Assembly (NCBI GenBank): GCA_009693435.1
Contig: SHXF01000003.1
Coordinates: 49,091 to 113,090, forward strand
Source: Betaproteobacteria bacterium
Lineage (GTDB): Bacteria; Pseudomonadota; Gammaproteobacteria; Burkholderiales; SG8-39
DNA: 64,000 bases
Direction: 5' to 3'
The position numbers and the translations under genes were made by a program. Positions within the stretch are counted from its first letter, which is position 1; each line of letters starts with the position of its first letter. This document shows positions 49,156 through 59,160 of this stretch, one piece after another. Under the pieces are notes generated by a model. That model was not told where the DNA came from. It did no database searches and saw only the letters and a program-made list of their open reading frames with translations.

Positions 49156-50384
49156 ACCAGGGACTGCTCTCCGTCGATGCTGCGCTGGCGCAACTGCTTG
49201 CCGGCGCGGCGCCGGTGGCCGACACCGAGGAGCTGGCGACACTGAGCGCCACCGGCAGGGTGCTGGCGCGTGCCCAGACGTCGATGATGGACGTGCCGCC
49301 GATGGACAACAGCGCCATGGATGGCTACGCGCTGCGCGCGGCCGACCTGCAGGCGGGCAAGCCGCTCGTGGTCGCGCAGAAAATCATGGCCGGCTCGGTG
49401 GGTCAGCCTCTCCTGCCTGGAACGGCGGCACGGATTTTTACCGGAAGCCCGGTCCCACCCGGCGCGGACGCCGTGGTGATGCAGGAAATGTGCGTTCAGG
49501 AGGGAGATCGCGTAACGATCAGCCATGCGCCCAAGGCGGGTGAATGGATACGCCTGACGGGCAGCGACATCCGCACCGGCCAGGAGATACTCGCTGCAGG
49601 GACGCGGCTGCGTCCCCAGGACACCGGTCTCGCCGCATCCGTGGGCATCGCCGCGCTGCCTGTTTATCGTCGCGTGCGGCTGGGCCTGTTTTTCACCGGC
49701 GACGAACTGGTGATGCCGGGCGACCCGTTGCCGCCTGGGCGCATCTACAATTCGAACCGGTTTACCCTCAATGGCCTGGCCGCTTCGCTGGGTTGCGAAG
49801 TGCGCGACTACGGGATCGTTCCGGACTCGCTGGAGGCGACGCGCGCGGTGCTGCGCCGCGCCGCCGCGGAGTGCGACGTGATTGTCACCAGCGGCGGCGT
49901 ATCGGTGGGCGATGCAGACTTCGTCAAGCCGGCGGTCGAAGCCGAAGGTGAACTGCTGATGTGGCGCATCGCAATGAAGCCCGGGCGGCCGCTCGCTTTC
50001 GGCCGCATCCGCCGTGGCGGTTCCGGCACAGCGCCGGACCACGGGGCGAGTTTCATCGGCTTGCCCGGCAATCCGGTATCGAGCTTCGTCACCTTCCTGA
50101 TATTCGTGCGGCCGTTCGTGCTGCGCACGCAGGGCATCGTTCAGGTTCAGCCGCGCGCGCTGCCGGTGCGGGCGGATTTCGACTGGACGGAACCCGACAA
50201 GCGCCGCGAGTTCCTGCGCGCGAGATGGAACGATCGCGACGGGCTGGATCTCTATCCGAGCCAGGACTCCGCCGTTCTGACTTCCACCGCCTGGGCGGAT
50301 GGGTTGATCGACAATCCCGCCGGCCGCGTGATACGCGCCGGGGATGCCGTGCGCTTCCTGCCGTTTTCCGAACTGCTGTCGTGA
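49152..50384 (+). CDS. moeA: Molybdopterin molybdotransferase MoeA, stand-alone copy
   Basis: This 410-residue protein inserts molybdate or tungstate into adenylylated molybdopterin. Motifs are PPMDNSAMDGYALR near residue 50, ARIFTGSPVPPGADAVV near 95, FFTGDELVMPGD, VTSGGVSVGDADFVK and FIGLPGNPVSSF. It is the second MoeA in the island; the first is fused to MobA at 32030-33991. Paired MoeA proteins in other organisms have been linked to separate handling of molybdenum and tungsten, and the TupABC neighbour makes that plausible here. Confidence 0.94.
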   Translation: MNQGLLSVDAALAQLLAGAAPVADTEELATLSATGRVLARAQTSMMDVPPMDNSAMDGYALRAADLQAGKPLVVAQKIMAGSVGQPLLPGTAARIFTGSPVPPGADAVVMQEMCVQEGDRVTISHAPKAGEWIRLTGSDIRTGQEILAAGTRLRPQDTGLAASVGIAALPVYRRVRLGLFFTGDELVMPGDPLPPGRIYNSNRFTLNGLAASLGCEVRDYGIVPDSLEATRAVLRRAAAECDVIVTSGGVSVGDADFVKPAVEAEGELLMWRIAMKPGRPLAFGRIRRGGSGTAPDHGASFIGLPGNPVSSFVTFLIFVRPFVLRTQGIVQVQPRALPVRADFDWTEPDKRREFLRARWNDRDGLDLYPSQDSAVLTSTAWADGLIDNPAGRVIRAGDAVRFLPFSELLS

Positions 50385-50397
50385 CGCGCTGACCGTC

Positions 50398-50658
50398 ATG
50401 GCGAGGGTGAACCTGCTTTTCTTTGCCGGCCTGCGCGAACAGTTGGGGTCGGCGCACGAGGATTACGAACTGCCCTCGGGCGTGTCTACCGTCGGCGCGC
50501 TGCGGGCGCAGTTGATTGCGCGCGGCGGCGCTTGGCATTCCGCGCTGGCAGATAACCGCGCGGTACGGGTCGCAGTGAACCAGGATATGGCCAATGCCGC
50601 CACCGCGGTGAAGGCAGGCGACGAAATCGCTTTCTTCCCGCCGGTGACAGGCGGCTAG
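50398..50658 (+). CDS. moaD: Molybdopterin synthase small subunit MoaD
   Basis: This 86-residue ubiquitin-fold protein ends in the required Gly-Gly (FFPPVTGG), which is charged with thiocarboxylate sulfur and inserted into the pterin. The ATG at 50398 lies 14 bp after the moeA stop codon. It is paired with moaE directly downstream. Confidence 0.93.
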   Translation: MARVNLLFFAGLREQLGSAHEDYELPSGVSTVGALRAQLIARGGAWHSALADNRAVRVAVNQDMANAATAVKAGDEIAFFPPVTGG

Positions 50659-50673
50659 CACCTCCCGGCCAGC

Positions 50674-51123
50674 ATGAAAATATCGGTGCAACAGCAGGAC
50701 TTCGATGCCGGCGCGGAAATTGCCGCTTTGCGCAAGGGCAATCCCCGCGTTGGGGCGGTGGCCAGTTTCATAGGCGTGGTGAGGGACGTCAACGAAGGCG
50801 ATGCGGTGAAGACGCTCTCGCTCGAGCACTACCCGGGCATGACGGAGAAGTCGATTGCCGCCATCGTGGATGAGGCCCGCTCCCGCTGGCACTTTCTGGA
50901 CGCGCTGGTGATCCATCGCATCGGCGAACTTCAGCCGCTGGATCAGATTGTGCTCGTGGCGGTGTCGGGCGAGCATCGCGGCGAGGCTTTCGCGGCCTGC
51001 GAATTCATCATGGACTACCTGAAGACACGCGCTCCGTTCTGGAAAAAAGAGCACACCCCGCAGGGACCACGCTGGGTGGAGTCGCGCGATTCGGACGACG
51101 ATGCTGCAGCGCGCTGGAAGTAG
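50674..51123 (+). CDS. moaE: Molybdopterin synthase large subunit MoaE
   Basis: This 149-residue subunit makes the dithiolene of molybdopterin with MoaD. Typical segments are VGAVASFIGVVRDVNEG, LEHYPGMTEKSI, VIHRIGELQPLDQIVLVAV and the C-terminal KTRAPFWKKEHTP with catalytic Lys residues. It ends the mobB-moeA-moaD-moaE operon. Confidence 0.94.
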   Translation: MKISVQQQDFDAGAEIAALRKGNPRVGAVASFIGVVRDVNEGDAVKTLSLEHYPGMTEKSIAAIVDEARSRWHFLDALVIHRIGELQPLDQIVLVAVSGEHRGEAFAACEFIMDYLKTRAPFWKKEHTPQGPRWVESRDSDDDAAARWK

Positions 51124-51181
51124 CGGGGAAAATCACACGACAGGCACGCGTGCGGCTGGCTGCGCGATGGCGTGGCGCCAA

Positions 51182-51382
51182 TCAATAGTGCGGCGGGACT
51201 TCCTCGCCGGCGTTGCTTGAGTCGGCCGGCGCCGCATCCCGAAGCTGCTGGCGCAGGGCGCGAACTTCCTGCTTCAACTCGTCTATCTGCTGCTGCTGCC
51301 GATAGACGGTGCGGTTGAGAGCGTCGAGGAGGTCGTCGGCGAAACTGAATTTTGCCTCGAGTTCGTTCAGGCGGGATTCCAT
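51182..51382 (-). CDS. slyX: SlyX family protein
   Basis: This 66-residue coiled-coil protein begins MESRLNELEAKFSFADDLLDALN and continues with QQQQIDELKQEVRALRQQL, matching SlyX. The function of SlyX is unknown. The ATG at 51382 fits the usual family start; an upstream ATG would add 16 unmatched residues. It is convergent with moaE. Confidence 0.85.
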   Translation of the reverse strand: MESRLNELEAKFSFADDLLDALNRTVYRQQQQIDELKQEVRALRQQLRDAAPADSSNAGEEVPPHY

Positions 51383-51601
51383 GCTTGCATTCAAGACGGG
51401 TTCCTGGAAGATCGCAGCGCGTTGTTTCACTGAGATACAACCAGGGAAACGTTTGTCAGGGGCGGCGGTCTCTCATCCGCCGCCAGGATGGCGAAGACGA
51501 GCCGCATGTGCGCTAGGTTACCTGAACAGGATAGAGGGAGCTGGAAGTCGTGTCCGCGCCAGGAGCGGCGCGAGCCACGGCGGATTCCCCCTGAGCTGCG
51601 C

Positions 51602-51850
51602 TGGGCGCAACCGGACGAAGGAATCAGCAATCTGGTTGAATCCGGGGTGGGTCTGAGTTTGTGGCGCGAAGGTCCGGCGCTGGCGAAAGCCACGAGCGGC
51701 GAGATCTGCCTGTGGCGCGACGTGCAGCTGGAAACGACGCTGTCACTGATCTACCGCGCGGAACGCGCCGACGATCCGGTGATCAAGGCGCTACTGGGGG
51801 TTCTGGCGGATACCTGGAAAGAGGCGCCAACTGCGATGGACGTGGTTTGA
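51602..51850 (+). pseudogene. LysR-type regulator C-terminal fragment
   Basis: About 80 residues resemble the end of a LysR substrate-binding domain: PDEGISNLVESGVGLSL, then LWRDVQLETTLSLIYRAERADDP and IKALLGVLADTW. The DNA-binding N-terminus and most of the effector domain are missing. An ATG at 51488 opens the same frame, but its first 40 residues do not resemble LysR. It is treated as a decayed remnant placed just before clpB. Confidence 0.6.
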
Positions 51851-51914
51851 CGGCATCGCGCCTGCGGCGGGCGGTGCGGTGCACCGGCCAGGGGCGGGGA
51901 ATCCACCGCGCCGG

Positions 51915-51942
51915 CTTGAATCGTCCGGATTAACCCCCACCT
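51915..51942 (+). promoter_or_regulatory. Sigma-32-like heat-shock promoter of clpB
   Basis: CTTGAA (51915-51920) followed after 14 bp by CCCCACCT (51935-51942) closely matches the heat-shock sigma factor consensus CTTGAA-N13/15-CCCCATnT. It lies about 32 bp before the clpB ATG, as expected for this chaperone. Confidence 0.65.
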
Positions 51943-51973
51943 ACTATGCAGGTATTCGAGACAGAGGCCAATC

Positions 51974-54598
51974 ATGCGCATGGACAAGATCACGACCAAA
52001 CTTCAGCAGGCGCTGGCCGATGCGCAAAGCATTGCAGTCGGCCGGGACAGCCAGTTTATCGAGCCCGTTCACGTTGTGCTGGCACTGTTGCAACAGGAAG
52101 ACGGGGGCACGTCATCGCTGCTGTCGCGCGCAGGCGTGAATGTCGCGACACTGCGCGAAGCCGCGAGAAAAGCGGTGCACAGGCTGCCGCGGGTCGAGGG
52201 GCATGGCGGCGAAGTGCAGATCTCGCGCGAACTGTCCAACCTGCTCAATTTGGCCGATAAAGAGGCGCAGAAGGCCGGCGACCAGTTCATCGCATCGGAA
52301 ATGCTGTTGCTCGCGCTTGCCTCGGACAAGGGCGAGGCGGGGCGTCTGATCAAAGAGGCAGGCGGCAATCGCAAGGCGATCGAACAGGCGGTCGCCGCGG
52401 TGCGCGGCAGCGGAAAAGTCGAAAATCCCGAAGCAGAGGGCCAACGCGAAGCGCTGAAGAAATACACGCTCGATCTCACCGAGCGGGCGCGCCTGGGAAA
52501 ACTCGATCCGGTGATCGGGCGGGACGACGAAATCCGGCGCGTGATCCAGATACTGCAGCGGCGCACCAAGAACAATCCGGTGCTGATCGGCGAGCCCGGC
52601 GTGGGCAAGACTGCCATCGTCGAAGGGCTGGCCCAGCGCATCGTCAACGACGAGGTTCCCGAAACGCTGAAAGGCAAGCGCGTGCTCTCCCTCGACATGG
52701 CGGCGCTGCTCGCCGGGGCGAAATACCGCGGCGAGTTCGAGGAACGCCTGAAGTCGGTACTGAAGGAATTGAGCGCCGACGAAGGGATGACCATCGTCTT
52801 CATCGACGAACTGCACACCATGGTCGGGGCCGGCAAGGCCGAAGGCGCAATGGATGCGGGGAACATGCTCAAGCCGGCGCTGGCGCGCGGCGAACTGCAC
52901 TGCGTGGGCGCCACCACCCTGGACGATTATCGCAAGTACATCGAGAAGGACGCGGCGCTGGAGCGGCGTTTCCAGAAGGTGTTGGTGGAGGAGCCCTCGG
53001 TGGAGGCCACCATTGCCATCCTGCGCGGGCTGCAGGAAAAATACGAAGTCCACCACGGCGTGGACATCACCGATCCGGCCATCGTGGCCGCGGCCGAGTT
53101 GTCCCATCGCTACATCACCGACCGCTTCCTCCCGGACAAGGCCATCGACCTCATCGACGAGGCCGCGGCGCGCATCAAAATGGAAATCGATTCCAAGCCG
53201 GAATCCATGGACAAGCTGGAGCGCCGCATCATCCAGCTCAAGATCGAGCGCGAAGCGGTGCGCAGGGAAAAGGACGAGGCATCGAAGAAGCGGCTCGGCC
53301 TGATCGAGGAAGAGATCGGGCGGCTCGAGCACGAGTATGCCGACCTGGAGGAGATATGGAAGGCCGAGAAGGCCCAGGTGCAAGGTTCGCAGCACATCAA
53401 GGAAGAGCTCGACAAATTGAAACCGGAAATGGAAGCGGCCAAGCGCAAGGGCGATTGGCAGCGTGTTTCCGAGTTGCAGTACGGCCGTATTCCCCAGCTC
53501 GAAGCGCAGCTCAAGAAGGCGGAGAAAGTCACCTCGGGGGAGCAGGCAACCGCCGGGCCGCGGTTGCTGCGCACCGAAGTCGGCGCCGAGGAAATTGCCG
53601 AGGTGGTGTCGCGCGCCACCGGGATTCCGGTTTCCAAAATGATGCAGGGGGAGCGGGATAAGCTGCTCACCATGGAGGCGAAACTCCATGATCGCGTGGT
53701 CGGCCAGAATGAGGCGGTACGCCTCGTCGCCGATGCGATACGCCGCTCGCGCGCCGGGCTGTCCGACCCGAACAAGCCGTACGGCTCATTCCTGTTTCTC
53801 GGGCCGACCGGTGTCGGCAAGACCGAATTGTGCAAGGCGCTCGCGGAATTCCTGTTCGACTCACCGGATCATCTGATCCGCATCGACATGTCGGAGTTCA
53901 TGGAAAAGCATTCGGTGGCGCGGCTGATAGGGGCGCCTCCCGGCTATGTGGGCTACGAAGAGGGCGGCCATCTCACCGAGGCGGTGAGGCGCAAGCCCTA
54001 CTCGGTCATCCTGCTCGACGAAGTCGAGAAAGCGCACCCCGACGTGTTCAACGTCCTGCTGCAGGTGCTCGACGACGGCCGCATGACCGATGGGCATGGC
54101 CGCACCGTGAATTTCAAGAACACCGTGATCGTGATGACCTCCAATCTCGGCTCGCCCATGATCCAGGCGATGACGGGCAGTGATTACGGCGTGATAAAGC
54201 TCGCCGTGATGGGGGAGGTCAAGACCCAGCTCAGGCCGGAGTTCGTCAATCGCATCGACGAAATCGTCGTGTTCCACGCGCTCGACGAGAAACACCTCGC
54301 CGGCATCGCGCGCATTCAGTTGCGCTATCTGGAGGAGCGCCTGGCGCGACTGGAGCTGTATCTGGAAGTCGCGGAGAGCGCACTGCAGGAACTCGGCAAG
54401 GAGGGCTTCGATCCGGTGTATGGCGCGCGGCCGCTGAAGCGGGCCATCCAGCAACTGATCGAGAATCCGCTGTCGAAGCAGATCCTCGAAGGCAAGTTCC
54501 TGCCGAAGGACCGCATCGTGGTCGAAGCCGAGGCGGGCCGCCTGAAATTCCGCAAAAAAAGCGCGGACAGCACGGCGGAGCAGAAGAAAGCCGCATAA
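51974..54598 (+). CDS. clpB: ATP-dependent chaperone ClpB
   Basis: This 874-residue disaggregase works with DnaK to recover aggregated proteins. It has the paired N-domain repeats, nucleotide domain 1 with Walker [11 protein letters not shown] near residue 206 and VFIDELHT, a long middle coiled coil near 410-530, and nucleotide domain 2 with [10 protein letters not shown] near 612 and [14 protein letters not shown]. The start [14 protein letters not shown] matches the family, with AGAGG upstream. Length is close to the E. coli protein (857). A sigma-32-like promoter precedes it. Confidence 0.97.
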   Translation: MRMDKITTKLQQALADAQSIAVGRDSQFIEPVHVVLALLQQEDGGTSSLLSRAGVNVATLREAARKAVHRLPRVEGHGGEVQISRELSNLLNLADKEAQKAGDQFIASEMLLLALASDKGEAGRLIKEAGGNRKAIEQAVAAVRGSGKVENPEAEGQREALKKYTLDLTERARLGKLDPVIGRDDEIRRVIQILQRRTKNNPVLIGEPGVGKTAIVEGLAQRIVNDEVPETLKGKRVLSLDMAALLAGAKYRGEFEERLKSVLKELSADEGMTIVFIDELHTMVGAGKAEGAMDAGNMLKPALARGELHCVGATTLDDYRKYIEKDAALERRFQKVLVEEPSVEATIAILRGLQEKYEVHHGVDITDPAIVAAAELSHRYITDRFLPDKAIDLIDEAAARIKMEIDSKPESMDKLERRIIQLKIEREAVRREKDEASKKRLGLIEEEIGRLEHEYADLEEIWKAEKAQVQGSQHIKEELDKLKPEMEAAKRKGDWQRVSELQYGRIPQLEAQLKKAEKVTSGEQATAGPRLLRTEVGAEEIAEVVSRATGIPVSKMMQGERDKLLTMEAKLHDRVVGQNEAVRLVADAIRRSRAGLSDPNKPYGSFLFLGPTGVGKTELCKALAEFLFDSPDHLIRIDMSEFMEKHSVARLIGAPPGYVGYEEGGHLTEAVRRKPYSVILLDEVEKAHPDVFNVLLQVLDDGRMTDGHGRTVNFKNTVIVMTSNLGSPMIQAMTGSDYGVIKLAVMGEVKTQLRPEFVNRIDEIVVFHALDEKHLAGIARIQLRYLEERLARLELYLEVAESALQELGKEGFDPVYGARPLKRAIQQLIENPLSKQILEGKFLPKDRIVVEAEAGRLKFRKKSADSTAEQKKAA

Positions 54599-54783
54599 TT
54601 GGTGACTTTATGTTGAATATGGCCCGGAACGACGGATGCTTTCAGGCAATTCTCGTCCAAAAATAGTATAAATAATCGTGGGGTGCCGGGTCGGGCGAAC
54701 GACGGCTGGCGCAATGGCAATCGGCGATTCAGTGCGCGGTGTTTCGGTCCGCGGGCCTGTGCCGACGGATTCAGGCGCCGGTC

Positions 54784-55776
54784 TCAGTCGACGCGGGCGC
54801 CGATGTCCTTCACCAGCTTGCCGTACTTCGCGTAATCGCGCCGGATGAGGGCCGTAAATTCTTCAAGTGAACTGGGAAACGGGTCGAGGCCGCCGCCCGC
54901 ATTGAGCCGTTCCTTCACGTCCCTCATCTGCAGCACCGTCGCGATCTCCGCCCGGAGTCTGGACAACGCGGCCTCCGGTGTATTGGCCGGGGCGAACAAT
55001 CCGAGCCAGATCGTCGTCTCGAAGCCCGGATAGAACTCGGCAATGGCCGGCAGGTCGGGAAACAGAGCGGAGCGGCGCGCGCCGGTGACGGCGAGGGCGC
55101 GCAATTTGCCGGACTTGATCTGCGGCGCGGTGGAGGTGCCGGCGAACATCGCCGCTACCTCGCCCGCGACGGTGGCGGTGGTGGCAGGCGACCCGCCCTT
55201 GTACGGGACGTGCACGAGATCGATGCCGGCGCGCTGCTTGAGCATCTCCATGGTCAACTGATGCTGGCTGCCGTTGCCGCCGGATGCGTAGTTGAGCGCC
55301 GGGGTGGCGGTGCGGGCATATTGAATGAATTCCTGAAACGACCTGACCGGCACCGCCGGATTCACCGACATCACGAACATGTTGCTGACCAGGGTCGCCA
55401 CCGGCACGAGGTCCTTCAGCGGATCGAAGGGCATCTTTGCGTACAGATGCGGGTTGATCGCGACCAGGCTGTCCATGCCGAGCAGCAGCGTGTAGCCGTC
55501 GGGTGGGGCTTTTGCCACGATATCGCCGGCAATGTTGCCGTTGGAGCCGGCACGGTTTTCGATGATCACCGGCTGGCCGATGGCCTCGGCCAGTTTCTGT
55601 CCCACCACGCGTGCTGCAATGTCGGGCCCCCCGCCGGGCGGGATGGGCACCACGATGCGGATCGCGCGTAAAGGGTAGGACTGCGGACCGGACTGTGCCA
55701 GCGCAGATACGGCGCCTGCCGACACGGTCAGCAACACCCAGGCAGCGAGACAGCGTCGCGGGGTCTGAAGTTTCAA
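54784..55776 (-). CDS. TctC/Bug-family solute-binding protein
   Basis: This 330-residue Bug protein is best started at the TTG (55776; MKLQTPRRC), which directly opens a signal peptide ending ..SALAQS, 22 bp after the YqgE stop codon. Signatures are VPIPPGGGPDIAARVVG, VIIENRAGSNGNIAGD and VPYKGGSPA. Ligand unknown. It is last in a leftward run of yqgE-like and tag genes, but the functions are unrelated. Confidence 0.85.
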   Translation of the reverse strand: MKLQTPRRCLAAWVLLTVSAGAVSALAQSGPQSYPLRAIRIVVPIPPGGGPDIAARVVGQKLAEAIGQPVIIENRAGSNGNIAGDIVAKAPPDGYTLLLGMDSLVAINPHLYAKMPFDPLKDLVPVATLVSNMFVMSVNPAVPVRSFQEFIQYARTATPALNYASGGNGSQHQLTMEMLKQRAGIDLVHVPYKGGSPATTATVAGEVAAMFAGTSTAPQIKSGKLRALAVTGARRSALFPDLPAIAEFYPGFETTIWLGLFAPANTPEAALSRLRAEIATVLQMRDVKERLNAGGGLDPFPSSLEEFTALIRRDYAKYGKLVKDIGARVD

Positions 55777-55798
55777 CCGCGGATCGCCGGACGCTGAC

Positions 55799-56437
55799 TC
55801 AGTGCAGCTGGACCACCGGCAGCGCGTGCCCGGCATGTGCGGTCACCGCGCGCGCCGTGCGCATCAGTTCTTCCCATAGGCCATCGGGCTCCTTGCGGAA
55901 AACGTGTTCCGGCAGGGGATTCATGGCATGCCACAGACCGCGGTCCAGTTCGGCGCGCAACTCGCCCGGGCGCCAGAGGACGTTGCCGATGAAATAGCGC
56001 GCTTCATTGGGTGTTTTCTCGATGATGCGGTCTATGGTGTCCATGCTGCGCGCGAGAAACACGTTCTTCAGAAACAGCATCGAGCCGCCGCCCGGATCGC
56101 TTTCGCTGCGCACCAGCGCGAACAGGGCGCGCGAGGACATCGGTCCGCCGAAGTAGACCGGGCCGGTGACCTGCTTCGAGGGCGGGTGTTCCGGAAACAG
56201 GCTCGAAAGCGTGCGGCGCGTGGGGCGGTTGATGATTACGCCTACGTGGCGGTTGTTGTCGATGGGCGCGGCCAGCACCACACTGTGCACGAACGCCGGT
56301 TCGCGCAGCCGCGGGCTGGCAACCAGGAGAATCGCATCGTCGTCCTGCGCCGACTGCGCCAGCGCCGCGGACGTGGATGCCACCAGAACGGCGACGCCGA
56401 ATGTTTTCGCCAGCCAGGCTGTGAATCTGAGCTTCAT
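55799..56437 (-). CDS. YqgE/AlgH family protein with signal peptide
   Basis: This 212-residue protein has the YqgE/AlgH fold: ILLVASPRLREPAFVHSVVLA, GVIINRPTRRTLSSLF and PVYFGGPM near residue 95, and YFIGNVLWRPGELRAELDRG near 150. Typical YqgE is cytosolic and about 185 residues. This one is extended by a 27-residue hydrophobic N-terminus, KTFGVAVLVASTSAALAQS, that looks like a cleavable signal, so it may act in the periplasm. The upstream tag gene overlaps by ATGA. Confidence 0.83.
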   Translation of the reverse strand: MKLRFTAWLAKTFGVAVLVASTSAALAQSAQDDDAILLVASPRLREPAFVHSVVLAAPIDNNRHVGVIINRPTRRTLSSLFPEHPPSKQVTGPVYFGGPMSSRALFALVRSESDPGGGSMLFLKNVFLARSMDTIDRIIEKTPNEARYFIGNVLWRPGELRAELDRGLWHAMNPLPEHVFRKEPDGLWEELMRTARAVTAHAGHALPVVQLH

Positions 56438-57153
56438 GATGGTGAAGGTCTCCGGTTGCGAACAGTTGCCGTCCGTTGTTCAGGTTCGTGATCCTGGTTA
56501 CGTGGCGCTAGTTTAGCGCGTCTGAAGCAGGTGGCGATATGATCGTTCACCAGCCCCACGGCCTGCATGTAGGCGTACATGATGGTCGAGCCGACAAAGC
56601 GGAATCCGCGCCGCTTCAGGTCGGCGCTGAGCGCGTCGGACTGCGGCGTCCTGGCAGGTACCTGACCCAGGCTGCTGCGCGGCGCCGATTCCGCTTTTGC
56701 CGGGGAAAATGCCTGCAGATAGGCATTGAATGAGCCGAACTCCTGCTGAACCCGAAGAAAGGCGCGGGCATTGTCGATGGCCGATTCGATTTTCAGCCGG
56801 TTGCGCACGATGCCGGCATCGCCCATCAGGCGGGTGATATCGCCGGCGCCGAATTGCGCTACTTTTGCGGGATTGAAACCTGCAAACGTCTTGCGATAGT
56901 TGGCGCGCTTGTTGAGGATGGTGGACCACGACAGGCCGGCCTGCGCGGCCTCGAGGATGAGGAATTCGAAAAGCACGCGCTCGTCCGCCACCGGCACGCC
57001 CCATTCCTCATCGTGGTAGCGCATGTACGCTTCGCTGCCGAGGCACCAGGGGCAGCGCACAACGTCCGCTGGCAACGGTGCAGGTTTGCCCCTCCTGCCG
57101 GCTGGTGCGATGCGCGTTGACGCCGGGTGTGGTTTCCTCGTTATTTTTCGCAT
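56434..57153 (-). CDS. tag: DNA-3-methyladenine glycosylase I
   Basis: This 239-residue base-excision enzyme removes 3-methyladenine from DNA. RCPWC, MRYHDEEWGVPV and VNDHIATCFR supply the Tag zinc ligands (Cys, His, His, Cys), and EAAQAGLSWSTILNKRANY contains the base-binding Glu and Trp. Basic N- and C-terminal extensions surround the core, which makes it longer than E. coli Tag (187). Confidence 0.92.
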   Translation of the reverse strand: MRKITRKPHPASTRIAPAGRRGKPAPLPADVVRCPWCLGSEAYMRYHDEEWGVPVADERVLFEFLILEAAQAGLSWSTILNKRANYRKTFAGFNPAKVAQFGAGDITRLMGDAGIVRNRLKIESAIDNARAFLRVQQEFGSFNAYLQAFSPAKAESAPRSSLGQVPARTPQSDALSADLKRRGFRFVGSTIMYAYMQAVGLVNDHIATCFRRAKLAPRNQDHEPEQRTATVRNRRPSPS

Positions 57154-57165
57154 TTTTAGGGCGGT

Positions 57166-58164
57166 CTAGTTGATCTGTGCGCCCGATTCGAGCACGACTT
57201 TCTGCCACTTGTCGAATTCGGACTTGAGGTAGACGCCGAATTCTTCCGGTGTGGTCGGCGTGGCCTCCACCCCGGATGCCGCCAGCAGTTGCTGCACTTC
57301 CGGCAGGCGCAGCAGCTTCGCGATTTCCGCATTCAACTTCGCAATGATGTCGGCGGGCGTGCCGGCGGGTGCGAGCAGGCCGACCCACACCAGTGCCTCG
57401 TATCCCGGCACACCGGCCTCGGCGATGGTCGGCACCTCGGGCAGTTGCGGCAGACGGGCGGCAGTGGTGACGCCCAGTGCGCGCAGCCGGCCTGCCTTGA
57501 TATGCGGCATAGCGATCGGCGTTCCGGGGAAACCCACTTTCACCACGCCGGCCAGCAAATCCGTCGTCGCTGGACCGCTCCCTTTATAGGGAACGTGGCT
57601 CAGATCGATACCCGCCATGCGGGCGAACAGCGCACCGACCAGATGCTGCGCGCTGCCATTGCCGGAACTGGCGAAATCGATTTTTCCGGGACGCGACTTC
57701 GCCAGGGCGATCAGTTCGCGCACCGAACCCACGCCCAGGGAAGGATGGACCGCCAGCAGGTAAGGACCCGAAGCGATGCGGATGACGGGTGCGAAATCGG
57801 CGAGCGCGTTATACGGCATGCTCTTGTAGAGGCCCGGCGTGATGACATGCGGCGTCGCGGTGAGGAGGAGGGTGTAGCCGTCCGGTTTTGCCTTGGCCAC
57901 CGAGTCGGCGCCGATGATGCCGCCTGCGCCGGGGCGGTTGTCGACGATGAACGGCTGTCCGAGCGTTTCCGGCAGGCGCTGCGCGATGAGCCGCCCGGGC
58001 ACATCGGTGGTTCCGCCCGGCGAAAGCGGAATGACGATGCGCACCGGGCGCGTCGGATAGGGCTGGGCTGCCGTGGCCGCTGCGGTGGCCATCGCTGTCG
58101 CCAGCGATAAGGCCATCACACGGGCGAATCTCGGTGCCCCTGGAAAAATTGCGATGGGAATCAT
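57166..58164 (-). CDS. TctC/Bug-family solute-binding protein
   Basis: This 332-residue Bug protein has a signal peptide ending ..TAAQPYP and the signatures IPLSPGGTTDVPGRLIAQ, VDNRPGAGGIIGAD, KPDGYTLLL and HVPYKGSGPA. It lies 25 bp downstream of an alpha/beta hydrolase on the same strand and may import a precursor of that enzyme's substrate. The ligand is unknown. Confidence 0.88.
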   Translation of the reverse strand: MIPIAIFPGAPRFARVMALSLATAMATAAATAAQPYPTRPVRIVIPLSPGGTTDVPGRLIAQRLPETLGQPFIVDNRPGAGGIIGADSVAKAKPDGYTLLLTATPHVITPGLYKSMPYNALADFAPVIRIASGPYLLAVHPSLGVGSVRELIALAKSRPGKIDFASSGNGSAQHLVGALFARMAGIDLSHVPYKGSGPATTDLLAGVVKVGFPGTPIAMPHIKAGRLRALGVTTAARLPQLPEVPTIAEAGVPGYEALVWVGLLAPAGTPADIIAKLNAEIAKLLRLPEVQQLLAASGVEATPTTPEEFGVYLKSEFDKWQKVVLESGAQIN

Positions 58165-58189
58165 GCGGTCTCTTCGCCAGCCCGTCGCC

Positions 58190-59116
58190 TCAGCCGAGGT
58201 AGACCGGCTCGGGCTGCGAGAAGAACGAATGCAGGATGTGGTAGCAGGTCAGGTAGTTCTTCTGCTGGAAACTCGCGTGCGAGATGCCCGCCATCACCGA
58301 GAACTGCTTGTCCGGATTCGGCAGGCGCTTGAAGAATTCAATGAGATCGTCGAATCCGGCGATGCCGTCCCATTGCCCTCGCATGATCAGGGTGGCAGCC
58401 GAAATCCGCGCCGGATCGACCAGCGGCAGCTTCGAGCACATGTCGACGTAGGTGCCGGTCGGCATCGAGTCGTCCAGCGCCAGAATCGCGTCTGCGAAAG
58501 CGGCAATGGTGGCGTCGTCGGCGGTTCCGGGATGGTCGCGCGTGAAAATGCTGTTGACGAATGCGCGGTCGATCGGGCGGCGGTTTTTCGCGGCGTACTC
58601 GGGCAGTTTTTTCTTGCGCTCGGCGAGCGTGTGGCTGCCCTCGCCGGTCCAGACAAAGGCATCGAGTGCGAGGCGCGCGACCCGCTGCGGATGGTGCTCG
58701 GCAAACAACGCGGCCTTGAGCGCCCCCGAAGAAATGCCGTAGACGAGCAGCTTTTCGGAACGTGCACGCTTCAGGATGTACTCGCTGCCGGCGGCAAGAT
58801 CCTCGGCGCCGTTGGAAATATCCGAATTGATCGGTCGCGACTTGTCCGACCGGCCGTATCCCTCGTTGTCCATGCACCAGGTATCGAAGCCGCGCGCGGC
58901 GAACCAGTCCATCACCGAGGAATACGGGCGGCCTGGCACCTGCAGGTCGAAGGTCGGCTGCGACGCCATCGAGGAACCATGGACGAACAGCAACGTGCCC
59001 TTCGGGGTCGGCGCGCTCGCCGCCTTGTTCCACAGGAACAATCTGACGCCGCCTTTGGTGGTCCAGTGCTCTGTGCCCGTGATCACCGGGCCCGGACCTG
59101 CTGCGGGGGTGTTCAT
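58190..59116 (-). CDS. Alpha/beta hydrolase
   Basis: This 308-residue protein has the alpha/beta hydrolase fold: LLFVHGSSMASQPTFD near residue 43 for the oxyanion hole, GFDTWCMDNEGYGRSDK, nucleophile YGISSGALKA (GxSxG) near 125, LIMRGQWDGIAG for the catalytic Asp and GISHASFQ for the His. It has no signal peptide. Substrate unknown; neighbours in acyl-CoA catabolism suggest an ester or thioester. Confidence 0.85.
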   Translation of the reverse strand: MNTPAAGPGPVITGTEHWTTKGGVRLFLWNKAASAPTPKGTLLFVHGSSMASQPTFDLQVPGRPYSSVMDWFAARGFDTWCMDNEGYGRSDKSRPINSDISNGAEDLAAGSEYILKRARSEKLLVYGISSGALKAALFAEHHPQRVARLALDAFVWTGEGSHTLAERKKKLPEYAAKNRRPIDRAFVNSIFTRDHPGTADDATIAAFADAILALDDSMPTGTYVDMCSKLPLVDPARISAATLIMRGQWDGIAGFDDLIEFFKRLPNPDKQFSVMAGISHASFQQKNYLTCYHILHSFFSQPEPVYLG

Positions 59117-59160
59117 GATCGACTTGCGTTTCAGCCGTTGGGTTCGGTCGGCGGCGGGAT

